DNA of 64,000 nt. Source: Zea mays. Its lineage: Eukaryota; Streptophyta; Magnoliopsida; Poales; Poaceae. The position numbers and the translations under genes are program-made. The notes under the pieces were generated by a model. The model had not been told where the DNA came from. It saw only the letters and a program-made list of their open reading frames with translations, and ran no database searches. Positions 48,631 through 58,663 of the stretch are shown piece by piece. The stretch is from contig NC_050096.1 in the NCBI RefSeq assembly GCF_902167145.1, positions 156,425,825 to 156,489,824 on the forward strand, in the 5' to 3' direction. How positions within the stretch are numbered: the first letter of the stretch is position 1; every line of letters starts with the position of its first letter.

Positions 48631-49477
48631 TGTTGAATAATTAGACAAATTCCAAATTAAATTCTGAATATAAATCATGACCAAATCAGAAGAACTGAAA
48701 TAAAAAGCCAAATCAGATGATGCTTACTGATTAGACTTACTGATAGATGGCGCGCGCCGGAATCAGCAGGGTCGACGACGTCGAAGCAGCGGAATCAACA
48801 GGGTCGACGAGGTCAGAAGATCACGAGTAGTCGCGTGAAGACGCTTCCCAAAAACCTTATTCGCCCTCTCCCGGTGCAAGATCTAGAAGACGAAGGGTTC
48901 CGGAGACCTGCTCTCCTGATCGCAGATGCACCTCTGCGGTCGGGACGAAGGGAACTAAAAGGCGGCTCAGCTATGAAGAGAGGCGAAAGCGAAACTGAGA
49001 TTATTTGGAGGCTGGTTGCCGGGCTCCTTATATAGGGCCGAGTCCGCGACGCCCGAGCTTATCCGCCCACGAAAATCTCGCAATCAGTTGAGATTTTATA
49101 GTGATCGGTTAGGATAAGCGTAACAGCCAAGAAACCAAAAATCAAACGGCAAAAGGTAGTCGTGCCCCCGCAAGGCGAGGGGCCGGATTTCGGCGGACCA
49201 TTCATGCGCATGTCGTGCGCCCGCGCCCTTCGCCCCGCCCCGCCCCGGCCCGGCCAGGCGAGCGCACGCGCGCGTGGCTCTCCACACTCTCTCCTCTCAT
49301 CCATGACTTGGTGAGTGAGTGTGGCTTCCATATTTAAGCTAGCTCTACTCCACTAGAACTAGCAATATGGTGCTATTGGTTCCACCAATTCCCTAGCCAT
49401 CCACTTGTATGGGCTTTTGAGATTTTCCTGGAATTTATTAGAATTTCTTAATTGGGCCAAGCCCATAAATCCTAACA
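48631..49477 (-). repeat. 5' LTR of the copia element
   Basis: 847 bp. The extra block (about 48955-49150) holds a minus-strand TATA box CTATATAAGG near 49028-49037, followed leftward by the presumptive transcription start. No TGGTATCAGAG primer site follows the LTR; the adjacent minus-strand sequence is ATCCAAAAACC. Confidence 0.9.
49028..49037 (-). promoter_or_regulatory. TATA box of the copia 5' LTR
   Basis: Plus strand CCTTATATAG, minus strand CTATATAAGG. It is present in the 5' LTR only, as the 3' LTR lacks the whole block. Confidence 0.6.
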
Positions 49478-51069
49478 GCTTCTACCAATTTCTGTTGACT
49501 ATACCAGACTTCAGCCGTTTGCAAGGTGAAGCCCTTCTTTCCGGCTCTGCATTAGAAACTCCTAGGCCCCTTGCTAATTCATTTCTAGCCACATCCAACC
49601 TCATCCAAAACTGGACAGCCCAGTGGAATACAGCAGGGAGGAAAAAATCCTTTCTAGAGTTTGGATCTGTCAAAACTGAATTTGTATTCCAGCATCCACC
49701 TGACGACTCCTGTTTATGCCTCTTTACTTCGTTATTTCATATGGCCACTAGATAATGTTCCTTAACCAAAATCATTCACTAATGTATGATCTATAACTTT
49801 ACTATGGAGACCATGGGCCACAACCGCATGGACTTAACACAGCAGGACTCTAAAGTTGGGTGGTTAACACTAATTCGATTTTTAGAACCCGCCCAGACTG
49901 ACACACCTTTCTAGAGGCAACTTTTACTGCTACATTATTATGGCACCAAATCAATACCACTTTGCAAGATTTGTTCCTCAACACAGGGTCTCCCATCTTG
50001 ATACACAGTTCCCACTCGAATCACCATAGAGTTGTTAATACAGATGCTTAAATACGGCTAACTCCTACTGCAATTTAGCACTTAGCTATTGGGTTAAGTC
50101 TGAATCTAGAACCTGTATTTCCCTTCTGGAGAGCTTTTCCTTCATGTTGGGACGTGGGATCAACTCAAACCCACAGAAGGAACCTTGTACTCCTATATAT
50201 GGTCTACCAATTCCCTGAAGATTACCTAGTCCAAAATTGTATGGATTTGCCACAAGAGCTCTCTGAAGTTGAGCTAAATTACTAAAATTCAGACCAGTAC
50301 ACTATTCCCCATCTGAAAACTTCAGAAGTATGACATCCTATCTTTTAGCATGATTTACTCCAGTTTTTATAGAGTACCAAGTCCATCTCCCTTAAACAAA
50401 GTTGCACATTGATAGATCCTCTACCATTTTGATATAATGGTCCCAAGCTAAAGCCCAATGGACTGAACAATAAAAGGGCTTCAAAGTTGGCTTAGGCACA
50501 AAAGTTCAGAACCCAGAATTATCACAAAGTCTGAAAATTTAGATTTGAGGATAGGACTTTTGGTCTAAGTTTTCCACCTAGTTCAATATGAATTTAGGGT
50601 TAAGTAGCTTAAACAAAATTACACATCTAGTGTAGCTCTACAGCTTTGCTACTGTTACCATCTTCAAATTGCCTATATATCAAAAGTTATGAAGATTCAA
50701 AGAGAGCTACTTGATACTGTTTCCAGCCATCCAACCTTAGGTCCAAAAAGTTAATTTTTGAGTTTTCTCCATTTCTTCCTATAAAACATGGAAATCTCTA
50801 TACCTGAAAGTTATTTGGGTTGGTGAACTCTATAACTTTGGTAATTTGACCTTTTGGCAAATCATTGTCAAATCACAAGTTCCACTTTTGGAGCTTTAAA
50901 CTGAGATTTTCAAAACGAGGTTCTTCACTCTTCACTAATCACGACATTATACTTAGATTATTTTGGATCCTAGTGAATGCATTCTAAGTGTATCAAGCAA
51001 GTTAATGCGAGTGCATATGATGACATGCCAAATTTTTAGTTCTCGTAACACCAGGGGTGTTACACTGGC

Positions 51070-51428
51070 GAACTCCACTGTCCACCTCGCCCACTAAGGA
51101 GTGGACATGGATCACTCGGAGAAGGGAAGTGAATGTTCCATACCAGGGAAGGAGAACACAACGAGCAATCCTCCCAACACCTCCACCCTTAAAGGAGGAT
51201 GAGAAGAAGCACACCGCCGTACCTGCTCCTTTCTACCCCGATGTCCTCTTCATATAGGGGAGACTGGAGTCATCACCCATCTCTGATGATGAACCCACCA
51301 TGCTGGGGGAGGAACCTCCCCAGCGCGATGCTCGTCGACGGAGAAACAGACGCAGAAACGTGCGATGACATCACAAAGCCAGAGAACGAGACCCATCACA
51401 TCCCGTCTCTCTGGATGAAGCCTCAGAG
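51070..51428 (+). other. Leader of element IV, right part
   Basis: Continues the leader that starts at 31679 after removal of solo LTR II. Short frames only. The true start of gag could lie here but I cannot fix it. Confidence 0.5.
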
Positions 51429-52898
51429 ATGGGGGAAACCCCCAACAAAAGAACACATCGAGAATGGCACAACTCCCACCACTGCGATCGCCGTCAGGCT
51501 CAAGAACGAGAGCGGGAACTAGCTGAACAAGATGCTAGGCTCCGACGGGAGAATCCGCTTCTCACACGAAACTTGTACCCCGACTTCGCCCGAGCATTGA
51601 ACACGCCGAGTGAAGTTGGAGCAGTACTGGCGTAGATAGCCGATGGCCTCCTGTGGACCCCAGACGCGGAGGGTTACCGACGGCTGCTTACTCAGGAGGC
51701 CAATCGTCTTCTACCTCTTGCCCATCCACCAAACAACCAGCATCACGCCATCAACAGCCGGCGAGACGCCTGGAGCAACATCAGCGCTTCACGCGATCAT
51801 CGGCACGAGAATGAGATAAGGCGCCAGGAGGAATACGACCGAGATCATGGTGTATAGGCATGCAGCCACGCAACCCGGATCGAGTCAGCGACAACCTTAG
51901 CAGATAGTCCATTCTAGGGACGGTCGAGGCAACCTAACACTGACTCCCCTCCCCGGGATCAACGACATGATCATCGACAAGAGCGAACGTGCGGGGTCTC
52001 CATGCTTACCCTTCGCCTCCGAGCCATCCAACGGCCTCCTAATTTCAAGGTCTCCAACGTCGACAAATATGAGCCTAAGCAGGACCTGGGGGGCTGGTTG
52101 GTCGTCTATACAACCATCGCCCAGGCTGCTGGGGCAACGGAGGATGTCATGACAGCGTACTTGCCCATCGTTCTGGGGCAAGACGCACTGCAATGGCTCC
52201 GGCACCTGCCTCGACACTGCATCAACGATTGGGGGGATTTCAGTCGCAGATTTATCGCAAAGTTCTAGTCTCACTCCGATAAACTGGCACAACCATGAGA
52301 CCTCAAATCAATTAGGTGGCAGAATTATGAAACTCTTCGTTCGTTCCTCAAAAGGTTTCAAATGATGAGGAACCATATTCCTGAGGTCACTGAGGCAGCT
52401 GTGATTGAAGACTTCTATCGGGGATCCAACGACTCAGCATTTGTCTGGGCCATACTTCAAAAAGCACCTACCATCTCCGAACAACTGTTCAGGGATGCGG
52501 ACGTCTACATCACCGTGGATGAGCGAGCTTAGGTCCCAATTGGAGGCGCAAAGCCCATACCACTCGCAGCACGAAGGGACAAACGTTGGGAGAAGAGACC
52601 CCGCGAGGAGGTGCACACCGCCGGGCCACCTACCGCTCGAGCCCGCAATGCAACCCGCTCAAGATCCTCGATTCCTAGTGCCCGTATCACAAGGACATGC
52701 GGCACACCCTGTGGAACTGCAGGGATTTCAAAAACTCCATCGGGCACGGCCGACTGTTCCAACCACTGCCACCTCCCCCGCCTCGAGCAGAGCCTAATGA
52801 GTCTAGGCAGCCTCAACAACAGGAAGGGGGGGATAGGTGGAGCTTTCCCGTGCACTGACAGGGAGTTCAACATCATATTCGGAGGCCCCGAAACATAA
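51429..52898 (+). pseudogene. gag: gag of element IV, degraded
   Basis: Frame-0 pieces: an arginine/glutamate-rich N-terminus (QAQERERELAEQDARLRREN, about 51490), then a capsid region RPPNFKVSNVDKYEPKQDL and DALQWLRHLPRHCINDWGDF (52020-52245). Continues with SFLKRFQMMRNHIPEV and SNDSAFVWAILQKAPT (52340-52460). A zinc finger CPYHKDMRHTLWNC (CX2HX4HX4C, about 52675-52720) reads in a shifted frame, followed by a P-rich linker and FNIIFGGPE. Stops at about 51634, 51855, 51899, 52266, 52296 and 52530. The DAxxW..LP capsid pattern and CX2H finger are typical of Tat/Athila gag. Start not determinable. Confidence 0.75.
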
Positions 52899-52907
52899 GA
52901 AAGCAGA

Positions 52908-53430
52908 ATGCAACAAAAACTTAATGATCAGCAAATTCTAGTGGCCACAAACAGTGCTCCGACTCCTTACCGATGGTCGGAGCACACAATATCCTTTAGC
53001 CGAGCTGATCAGTGGCTTAACTTCGATCACCCCGGCAAATATCCGCTACTCGTCGATCCAGTGATCCGGGAAAGCCTGGTTAAGGAGGTGCTGGTGGATG
53101 GTGGCAGCATCATCAATGTCACCTTTCCCCGAATGGTTCAGGTCCTCGAGGTCTCCATCAACGACCTCACTGAGTAGGATACTCCTTTCTTCAGCATCAT
53201 GCCGACTGAAGGGGAGTACCCACTGGGACACATCTACATGTCTGACATCTTTGGAACCCCAGAGAACTACCGAACTGAGTTCCTAAGGTTTGATGTGGTG
53301 CGCTTCGATTGTGGGTACAATGCCATCATTGGAAGACCATGGTTGACAAAATTCATGACTATCCCCACAGTACCTGTATATGATACTCAAAATGCCAGGA
53401 CCTCAAGGGATCATCATTGTGCGTGCTGAC
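52908..53430 (+). pseudogene. pol: Protease region of element IV
   Basis: ISFSRADQWLNFDHPGKYPL (about 52990) leads to KEVLVDGGSIINVTF, where the active site DSGSS-type motif has become DGGSI. Then come FDVVRFDCGYNAIIGRPWL and FMTIPTVPVYD (53290-53380), typical of Tat proteases. A TAG stop lies at 53175-53177. The frame then shifts at about 53390. Confidence 0.75.
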
Positions 53431-53679
53431 TTCCAAGGCATCGTGGAATGCTTTCGGGGTGCCATTCAGATGTCTCTCACTGCCCGGCCCATGGTAGCCC
53501 TTCCCGCACAAGTTGATGACATGCTGGCAGAAGAAAACTTCACAATCCCTTCAAATGAAGCCCCGACCATGACCTCTATGCGGCCGATTGAAGAAACTAA
53601 AAGGATCAATCTTGGATTCTCTGATGAACGCAAGACCGCAATCATTAGTTCCAGCCTCAACGACAAATAGGGCGCGCTC

Positions 53680-54900
53680 ATCCAGTTCCGGTAAGACAAT
53701 CGGGACGTGTTCGCATGGCAACCTGCAGACATGTCGGTAGTCCCGAGAGAGCTGGCCGAGCACAAACTCAAAGTGTACCCTCAGGCAAGTCTGATCCGGC
53801 AAAAGCTACGCTGTTTCACGCCTGATAAAATAGAAGCCATTCAGGTGGAATTAGCTCACCTGGTATTGGTAGGATTCATTAGAGAAGTACTACATCCTGA
53901 ATGGCTGGCAAATCCTATTCTTGTAATAAAAAAGAATAAAGTTGATTGGCGCATGTGTGTCGATTATACCGATCTCAATAAGCACTGTCCGAAGGACCCT
54001 TTTGGGCTCCCTAGAATAGATCAGGTAGTTGATTTGACTGTTGGCTGTTCTATGCTCCCCTTCCTAGATTGCTACTCTGGATACTATCAGATCGGTTTGG
54101 CAAAGGAAGACGAGGAAAAGATTGCATTCATCACGCCATTTGGAGCCTTCTGCTATACCTCCATGTCGTTCGGCATCAAAAACGCTGGAGCAACTTACCG
54201 AAGAGCTATCCAAATGTGCTTAGCCCACCACTGGGGCAAGTGAGTAGAAGCCTACGTTGATGATGTAGTCATCAAGAAGGAAAACTCAGACAACTTCATC
54301 AAGGATTTGCAATAGATCTTCAACATCTTGAGGTGCTACCGATGGAAACTAAACCTAGAGAAGTGTGTGTTTGGAGTACCGACCGGAAAGCTACTCGAGT
54401 TTATCATCAGCCATCGAGGAATAGAGGCAAATCCAGAAACAATTGAAGCCATTATGAGAATGGAGCCACCGTGATCACAGAAGAAAGTACAGATGCTCAC
54501 TTGGTGCATGGCAGCGCTGAGTAGATTCATATCAAGGCTTGGTGAAAGAGGGATGCCATTCTATAAACTACTCAAAAGGTGGATAAATTCTAGTGGACCA
54601 CAGAAGCTCAAGAAGCCCTAGAAGCACTAAAGAAGTTTCTGACCACACCGCCAGTACTCAAGCCACCGCATCGAGCTACATCCGATCAGCTGGCCGAAGA
54701 CCTGCTGCTATATATCTCTTGCACGACTCACATGGTAAGCACTACGTTGGTAGTCGAGCATACAGAAGAAGGGCATGCATATCCAGTACAACATCTGGTT
54801 TACTTTATCAGTGAAGTCCTCGGTCCCTCGAAGATAAGGTATCCTCAAGTTCAGAAGCTATTATACGAAGTACTTCTAACTGCTCGTAAACTCTGACACT
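53680..54900 (+). pseudogene. pol: Reverse transcriptase and first RNase H of element IV
   Basis: ADMSVVPRELAEHKLKVYPQ (53740), VKKxNxxWRMCVDYTDLNKHC-type box (read KKNKVDWRMCVDYTDLNKHC, about 53930), FLDCYSGYYQI and AFITPFGAFCYTSMSFGIKN (54060-54180), then catalytic AYVDDVVIK at about 54250. A TGA lies just before the catalytic motif and others follow near 54313 and 54472. The RNase H part (54600-54900) is too frameshifted to define. Confidence 0.85.
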
Positions 54901-54929
54901 ACTTTGACGACCACAAAGTCATAGTAGTC

Positions 54930-55508
54930 ATGGGATTCCCAATAGGAGATATACTCCACAAGAAGGAAGCTATAGGAAGAACAGCCAAATGGGTATGTGA
55001 ACTCATAGCTCATGATATAGAATTCCGACCTCGTACTGCAATAAAGACTCAAGCACTGGTCGATTTCATATCAGAATGGACTGAGCACCAGTCCCCAGAA
55101 AACCCAGAAGCTATTGAAGTCTAGAAAATGTACTTTGACGACTCGTTAAGGTTGCAAGGGGCAGGAGTAGGGATCCCTTTCATTACCCTTGGAGGTGACC
55201 AACTCAAGTACGCGCTTCAGCTCCTGTTTCCAGCATCCAACAATGTCGTGGAGTACGAGGACATAGTTCACGGGCTAAGCATCGCCATTTCACTAGGCAT
55301 CAAAAGGTTAATGGTATACGACAACTCACTGGTAGTCATCAGCCAGGCAAACAAGGACTGGGACTGCTCAACCGACTCAATGAACAGATACTGCACTGTG
55401 GTGCGGAAGCTAGAAGACAAATTTGAGGGTTTAGAATTTCACCACGTGGAAAGGGATCACAATGCAGCAGCAGATGCATTGTCAAAAGTATTGTCCAGTC
55501 GGGCCTAG
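54930..55508 (+). pseudogene. pol: Archaeal-type second RNase H of element IV
   Basis: A connecting segment TAKWVCELIAHDIEFRPRTA and ALVDFISEWTE (54990-55085) precedes the domain starting WKMYFDDSLRLQGAGVGI. Likely catalytic acids: D in YFDDS, E in NNVVEYED, D in LMVYDNSL and D in AAADALSK. Two stops (TAG at about 55122 and 55506). A second RNase H of this type is a known marker of the Tat lineage. Confidence 0.85.
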
Positions 55509-55693
55509 GTCCCACCTGGGATTTTTGTCCAAGAGGTACAACAACCGAGCGTCACCACAGAGTAGGCTCAAGAGTGCAACGCTTTAGACCAAGCAGAAGC
55601 AGATCCCAATGACTGGAGGGAGCCAATTATCAAGTACATGAAAATGAGTAAGAACCGGATGACAAGGCCACAATAGAGCGCATCGCAAGACAG

Positions 55694-56857
55694 TTGGCCC
55701 ACTATACCATCATAGGGGGTCTGCTGTATAGAAGAGGTGCAGGAGGAGTCCTCATGAAGTGTGTTCATTCGGCTACAGGAAGGTCGCTGCTGGATGAAAT
55801 CCATGCGGGGCAATGTGGCTTACATGCAGCATTAAGGACATTGGTATGGAAAGCTTTCAGGTCCAGGTTCTATTGGCCAACATCAAATAATGATGCGATA
55901 GAGTTGGTTTAGAAATGCGAAGCATGCCAATTCCTATCAAAGCAGCAACACTTGCTCGCCCAACATTTGCAAACTATTCATGTAACCTGACCCTTTGCGT
56001 GCTGGGGGCTGGACATGATTGGGCTATTCAAAAAAGCTCAAGGGGATATACTCACATACTTGTCGCTATTGACAAGTTCACAAAATGGATATAGTACAAA
56101 CCCATTGCCTCTTTGACCTTAGCAAAAGTAGTGTAGTTCATTCAAGAAATAATGTTTAGGTTCGAGATACCTAACAACATTATCACAAACCTAGGATCTA
56201 ACTTCACTAGCTCAGAGTTCTTTGATTTCTGTGAGCAGAGGAGCATCCAGATCAAGTATGCATCAGTGGCACACCCAAGAGCTAATGGACAGGTGGAAAG
56301 AGCCAACAGTATGACACTTGATGCACTCAAGAAAAAGGTGTTCAACAAGAGTGAAAAGTTTACAGGAAAATGGATCAGAGAACTACCATATGTAGTCTAG
56401 AGCCCGCGAACCCAGCCAAGCCGGGCCTTGCATGGAAACACCCATTCTTCATGGTATATGGATTGGAAGCAGTATTGCCAGTGGATTTGATCTTTGGAGC
56501 ACCCAGGCTAACATTTAAAAGTATAGCTAAAGCAGAGGCAACCAGACTGGAAGATGTTGATATATTAGAAGAACGTCTAAACGTTGTCATTCAATTGGCT
56601 AGATACCAGCAAACCTTGAGGCACTACCACGATAAAAGTATAGCTAAACCTTGAGGCATCGATCCTTCGCGGTAGGAGACCTATTGCTCCGCTGAGAGCT
56701 GACAGGAGAAGGGCGACACAAATTGTCACCTCCATGGGAAGGACCATTCATCATTGCAGAGGTTACCCAGCCAGGATCCTACCGACTTACCCAAATGGAC
56801 GGAACCGAAGTGGGGAATTCGTGGAATATTGAACACTTCAGGAAATTCTATACGTAG
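55694..56857 (+). pseudogene. pol: Integrase of element IV
   Basis: Zinc finger HAGQCGLHAALRTLVWKAF with CEACQF (55800-55935), then WGLDMIGLFKKAQG (first catalytic D, about 56003). The second acidic position reads N in ITNLGSNFTSSEF instead of the usual TDNG, so it is lost, and E is kept in ANGQVERANSMTL (about 56290). The end shows EGPFIIAEVTQPGSYRL and WNIEHFRKFYT before TAG at about 56855. Several stops and at least two frame changes. Confidence 0.85.
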
Positions 56858-56944
56858 CAGTACATAAAAACTCTGGTGGGCAAGCTGTACTTTGTAAACA
56901 AAAGGTTTCATTATCAATAAAGCTTCTGTGTTCTACCGCATACA

Positions 56945-57730
56945 AACTCTTAATCAACAAGCGGTTTAAGTCGGAGATGACTTAAACCGGCACAACATAC
57001 CTACACGCTTACATAACTTAGGGTGATTACTATACCCTATCAACAGAGCAATCTACTTAAGTCGGAAACGCCTTAAGTCGGTGCGACATGCTCACGCTTA
57101 CATAACTTAGGGTGATTACTATACCCTACCAACAGAGCAATCGACTTAAGTCGGAAACGTCTTAAGTCGGTGCGACATGCTAATGCTTACATAACTTAGG
57201 GTGATTACTATACCCAACCAACGGAGCAATTGGCTTAAGTCAGAAACGCCTTAAGTCGGTGCGACATGCTCACACTTACATAACTTAGGGTGATTACTAT
57301 ACCCTACCAACGGAGCAATGGACTTAAGTCGGAAACGTCTTAAGTCGGTGCGACATGCTCACGCTTACATAACTTAGGGTGATTACTTTACCCTACCAAC
57401 GGAGCAATCAACTTAAGTCAGAAACGTCTTAAGTCGGTGCAACATGCTCACGCTTACATAAGGGTGATTACTATACCCTACCAACGGAGCAATTGGCTTA
57501 ATTCAGAAACGTTTTAAGTCGGTGCGACATTCTCACGCTTACATAGCTTAGGGTGATTACTATACCCTACTAACGAAGCAATCGGCTTAAGTCAGAAACG
57601 CCTTAATTCGGTGCGACATGCTCACGCTTGCATACTTGAGGGTGATTACAACACCCTACTAACGGAGTAATCGGCTTAAGTCAGAAAAACCTTATGTCGA
57701 CACAGTGTGCTCACGCATACATGAACTCTA
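56945..57730. repeat. 89-bp minisatellite in the 3' UTR of element IV
   Basis: About nine head-to-tail units. The phrase GTCGGAAACG or GTCAGAAACG starts at 57061, 57150, 57239, 57328, 57417, 57502, 57591 and 57680, giving a period of 89 with one 85-bp unit that lost 4 bp. Each unit has two CTTAAGTCGG words, CATGCTCACGCTTACATAA and GGTGATTACTATACCCT. The outer units are the most diverged. It sits between the integrase end and the antisense ORF, where Tat/Ogre elements are known to carry variable tandem repeats. Confidence 0.93.
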
Positions 57731-57814
57731 TAATGCGCCTTCTCCACAAGAAATACCAACTCAATGAAAATTGTTTTCTGTTCGAACGAATCAAAATTTG
57801 TCTTCATTACACAA

Positions 57815-58330
57815 TTATTGTGCAAGAGCATTCTCGCAGGGGACCTTGCCAGCAGGATCGGGAGAAGGTTTACTTATACCAGCAGACGTAGCAAGAACGT
57901 CAGCAACAATGTCCTCAGGCACCACAACACCATGTCTTTTCATCAGGATTTGACCAGCACGAACAACTTTGTCCATCGCTTTATCACACATTGGTTTCAT
58001 GATACCATGGTCATCCTCTAAGACCTTAATGTCACGATGAGCAATTTCCAACTCCTATGAAACAAGTTTCTTCGAAGCACACAATTCTTTGATGACAGAA
58101 TCTATTGAAGATAGTAACTTATTAAGTCGGGACACTTCAGTTTGAGAAACCCTCAACTCATCCCTATGATGGTCAAGCTCTCACATAGTAAAGCGATGAT
58201 CCTCTTCAAAGTAGTAAGGGAGCTACTGGCATCACGGTACAGTTTGTCCAGACTGTCACGAGAATCAAGAAGTCTTCGCATCTCCTCCTACAGACGAGAA
58301 GAGTACTAAACATCCAAGCAAAGGTGCGAA
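57815..58330 (-). pseudogene. Fragment of an antisense ORF in element IV
   Basis: Minus-strand reading continues through 58051-57815 (MEIAHRDIKVLEDDHGIM to PDPAGKVPCENALAQ). Farther upstream it includes LRVSQTEVSRLNKLL and IDSVIKELCASKKLVS, coiled-coil-like, interrupted by stops. It is antisense to IV pol and lies 3' of it, the same relation as gag/aORF in the Zeon-like copies. Only the C-terminal part is present; element VI or decay has removed the rest. Function unknown. Confidence 0.55.
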
Positions 58331-58663
58331 GCAAAGGCATCATGAATAGTCAGAAAAATCTACCTCATGGCCTCTCTTCTTTGAATCAAGCTGAGCGTTC
58401 AGGGAAGAGTTCATGGTTCAGGCACCATCCAAGAACACAAAAACCTAATTCAGATCGGCTTCACTCTAAGCATACCTCTCCTCAGCGTCGAAGCACCGTC
58501 AAGTTAGAGCTGGAAGGGCAAGAAGGAAAGAGTACATGAAGTAAAACGAGGGAGCAATGGACAACGAAGAAAGCTATCAACCCACTAACCAAAGTTCGAG
58601 GCCTTTAGATCAACTATTTGCTTCTGAAGCAGGAGAGGATTCCACTGCAACAAGGAAAAAACA
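58331..58663. other. End of visible element IV sequence
   Basis: Decayed sequence before element VI. Purine-rich on plus, no motif recognised. It may be the N-terminal half or an intron of the antisense ORF. Confidence 0.4.

Larger units (their letters stand above)
43472..49477 (-). mobile_element. Ty1/copia retrotransposon, nearly complete but inactivated
   Basis: LTRs 43472-44151 (680 bp, 3') and 48631-49477 (847 bp, 5'), target duplication GCTTC (43467-43471, 49478-49482) in solo LTR II. On the minus strand: gag, protease, integrase, RT and RNase H in copia order. Three lesions only: TAG in gag, one frameshift in protease, TAG between integrase and RT. The two LTRs differ at about 2 percent of aligned sites and by a block of about 200 bp that is present only in the 5' LTR. 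Lineage not assigned. Confidence 0.93.
31978..51064 (-). mobile_element. Solo LTR II of the long-LTR gypsy family, carrying elements III and copia
   Basis: Plus-strand ends are TGTGGCAGAACC (31978) and GGGGTGTTACA (51064), with a perfect target duplication CTGGC (31973-31977, 51065-51069) in the leader of element IV. Net length without the nested elements is 4809 bp: pieces 31978-32080, 40348-43471 and 49483-51064. No internal region, so it is a solo LTR. The left end resembles the 12069 and 58664 LTRs; the right end matches LTR I. It contains a GC-rich block (42.7-43.1 kb) and an 80-bp duplication. Confidence 0.88.
30665..58663 (+). mobile_element. Element IV: old Tat-lineage Ty3/gypsy element, base layer of the nest
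   Basis: Pieces: 5' LTR remainder 30665-31658, PBS, leader 31679-31977 and 51070-51430, gag, protease, RT, RNase H, archaeal-type RNase H, integrase (to about 56855), minisatellite, and an antisense ORF fragment on minus. Visible IV sequence is about 8.9 kb. The archaeal-type RNase H, CX2HX4HX4C gag finger, antisense ORF and 3' UTR tandem repeats are all known Tat-lineage traits. The left part of the 5' LTR is missing, apparently split by element V. The right side is cut by element VI, so no 3' LTR is seen. Stops and frameshifts are frequent in every domain, so it is much older than its inserts. Confidence 0.8.

Noticed and set aside
54725..54815. Possible intact RNase H frame in element IV
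   Set aside because: Only short out-of-frame pieces could be matched, so I did not define a domain between 54600 and 54900 beyond the RT entry.
56945..57730. Regular direct repeats resembling a CRISPR array
   Set aside because: Units are contiguous 89-bp copies without unique spacers, inside a plant retrotransposon; it is a minisatellite.
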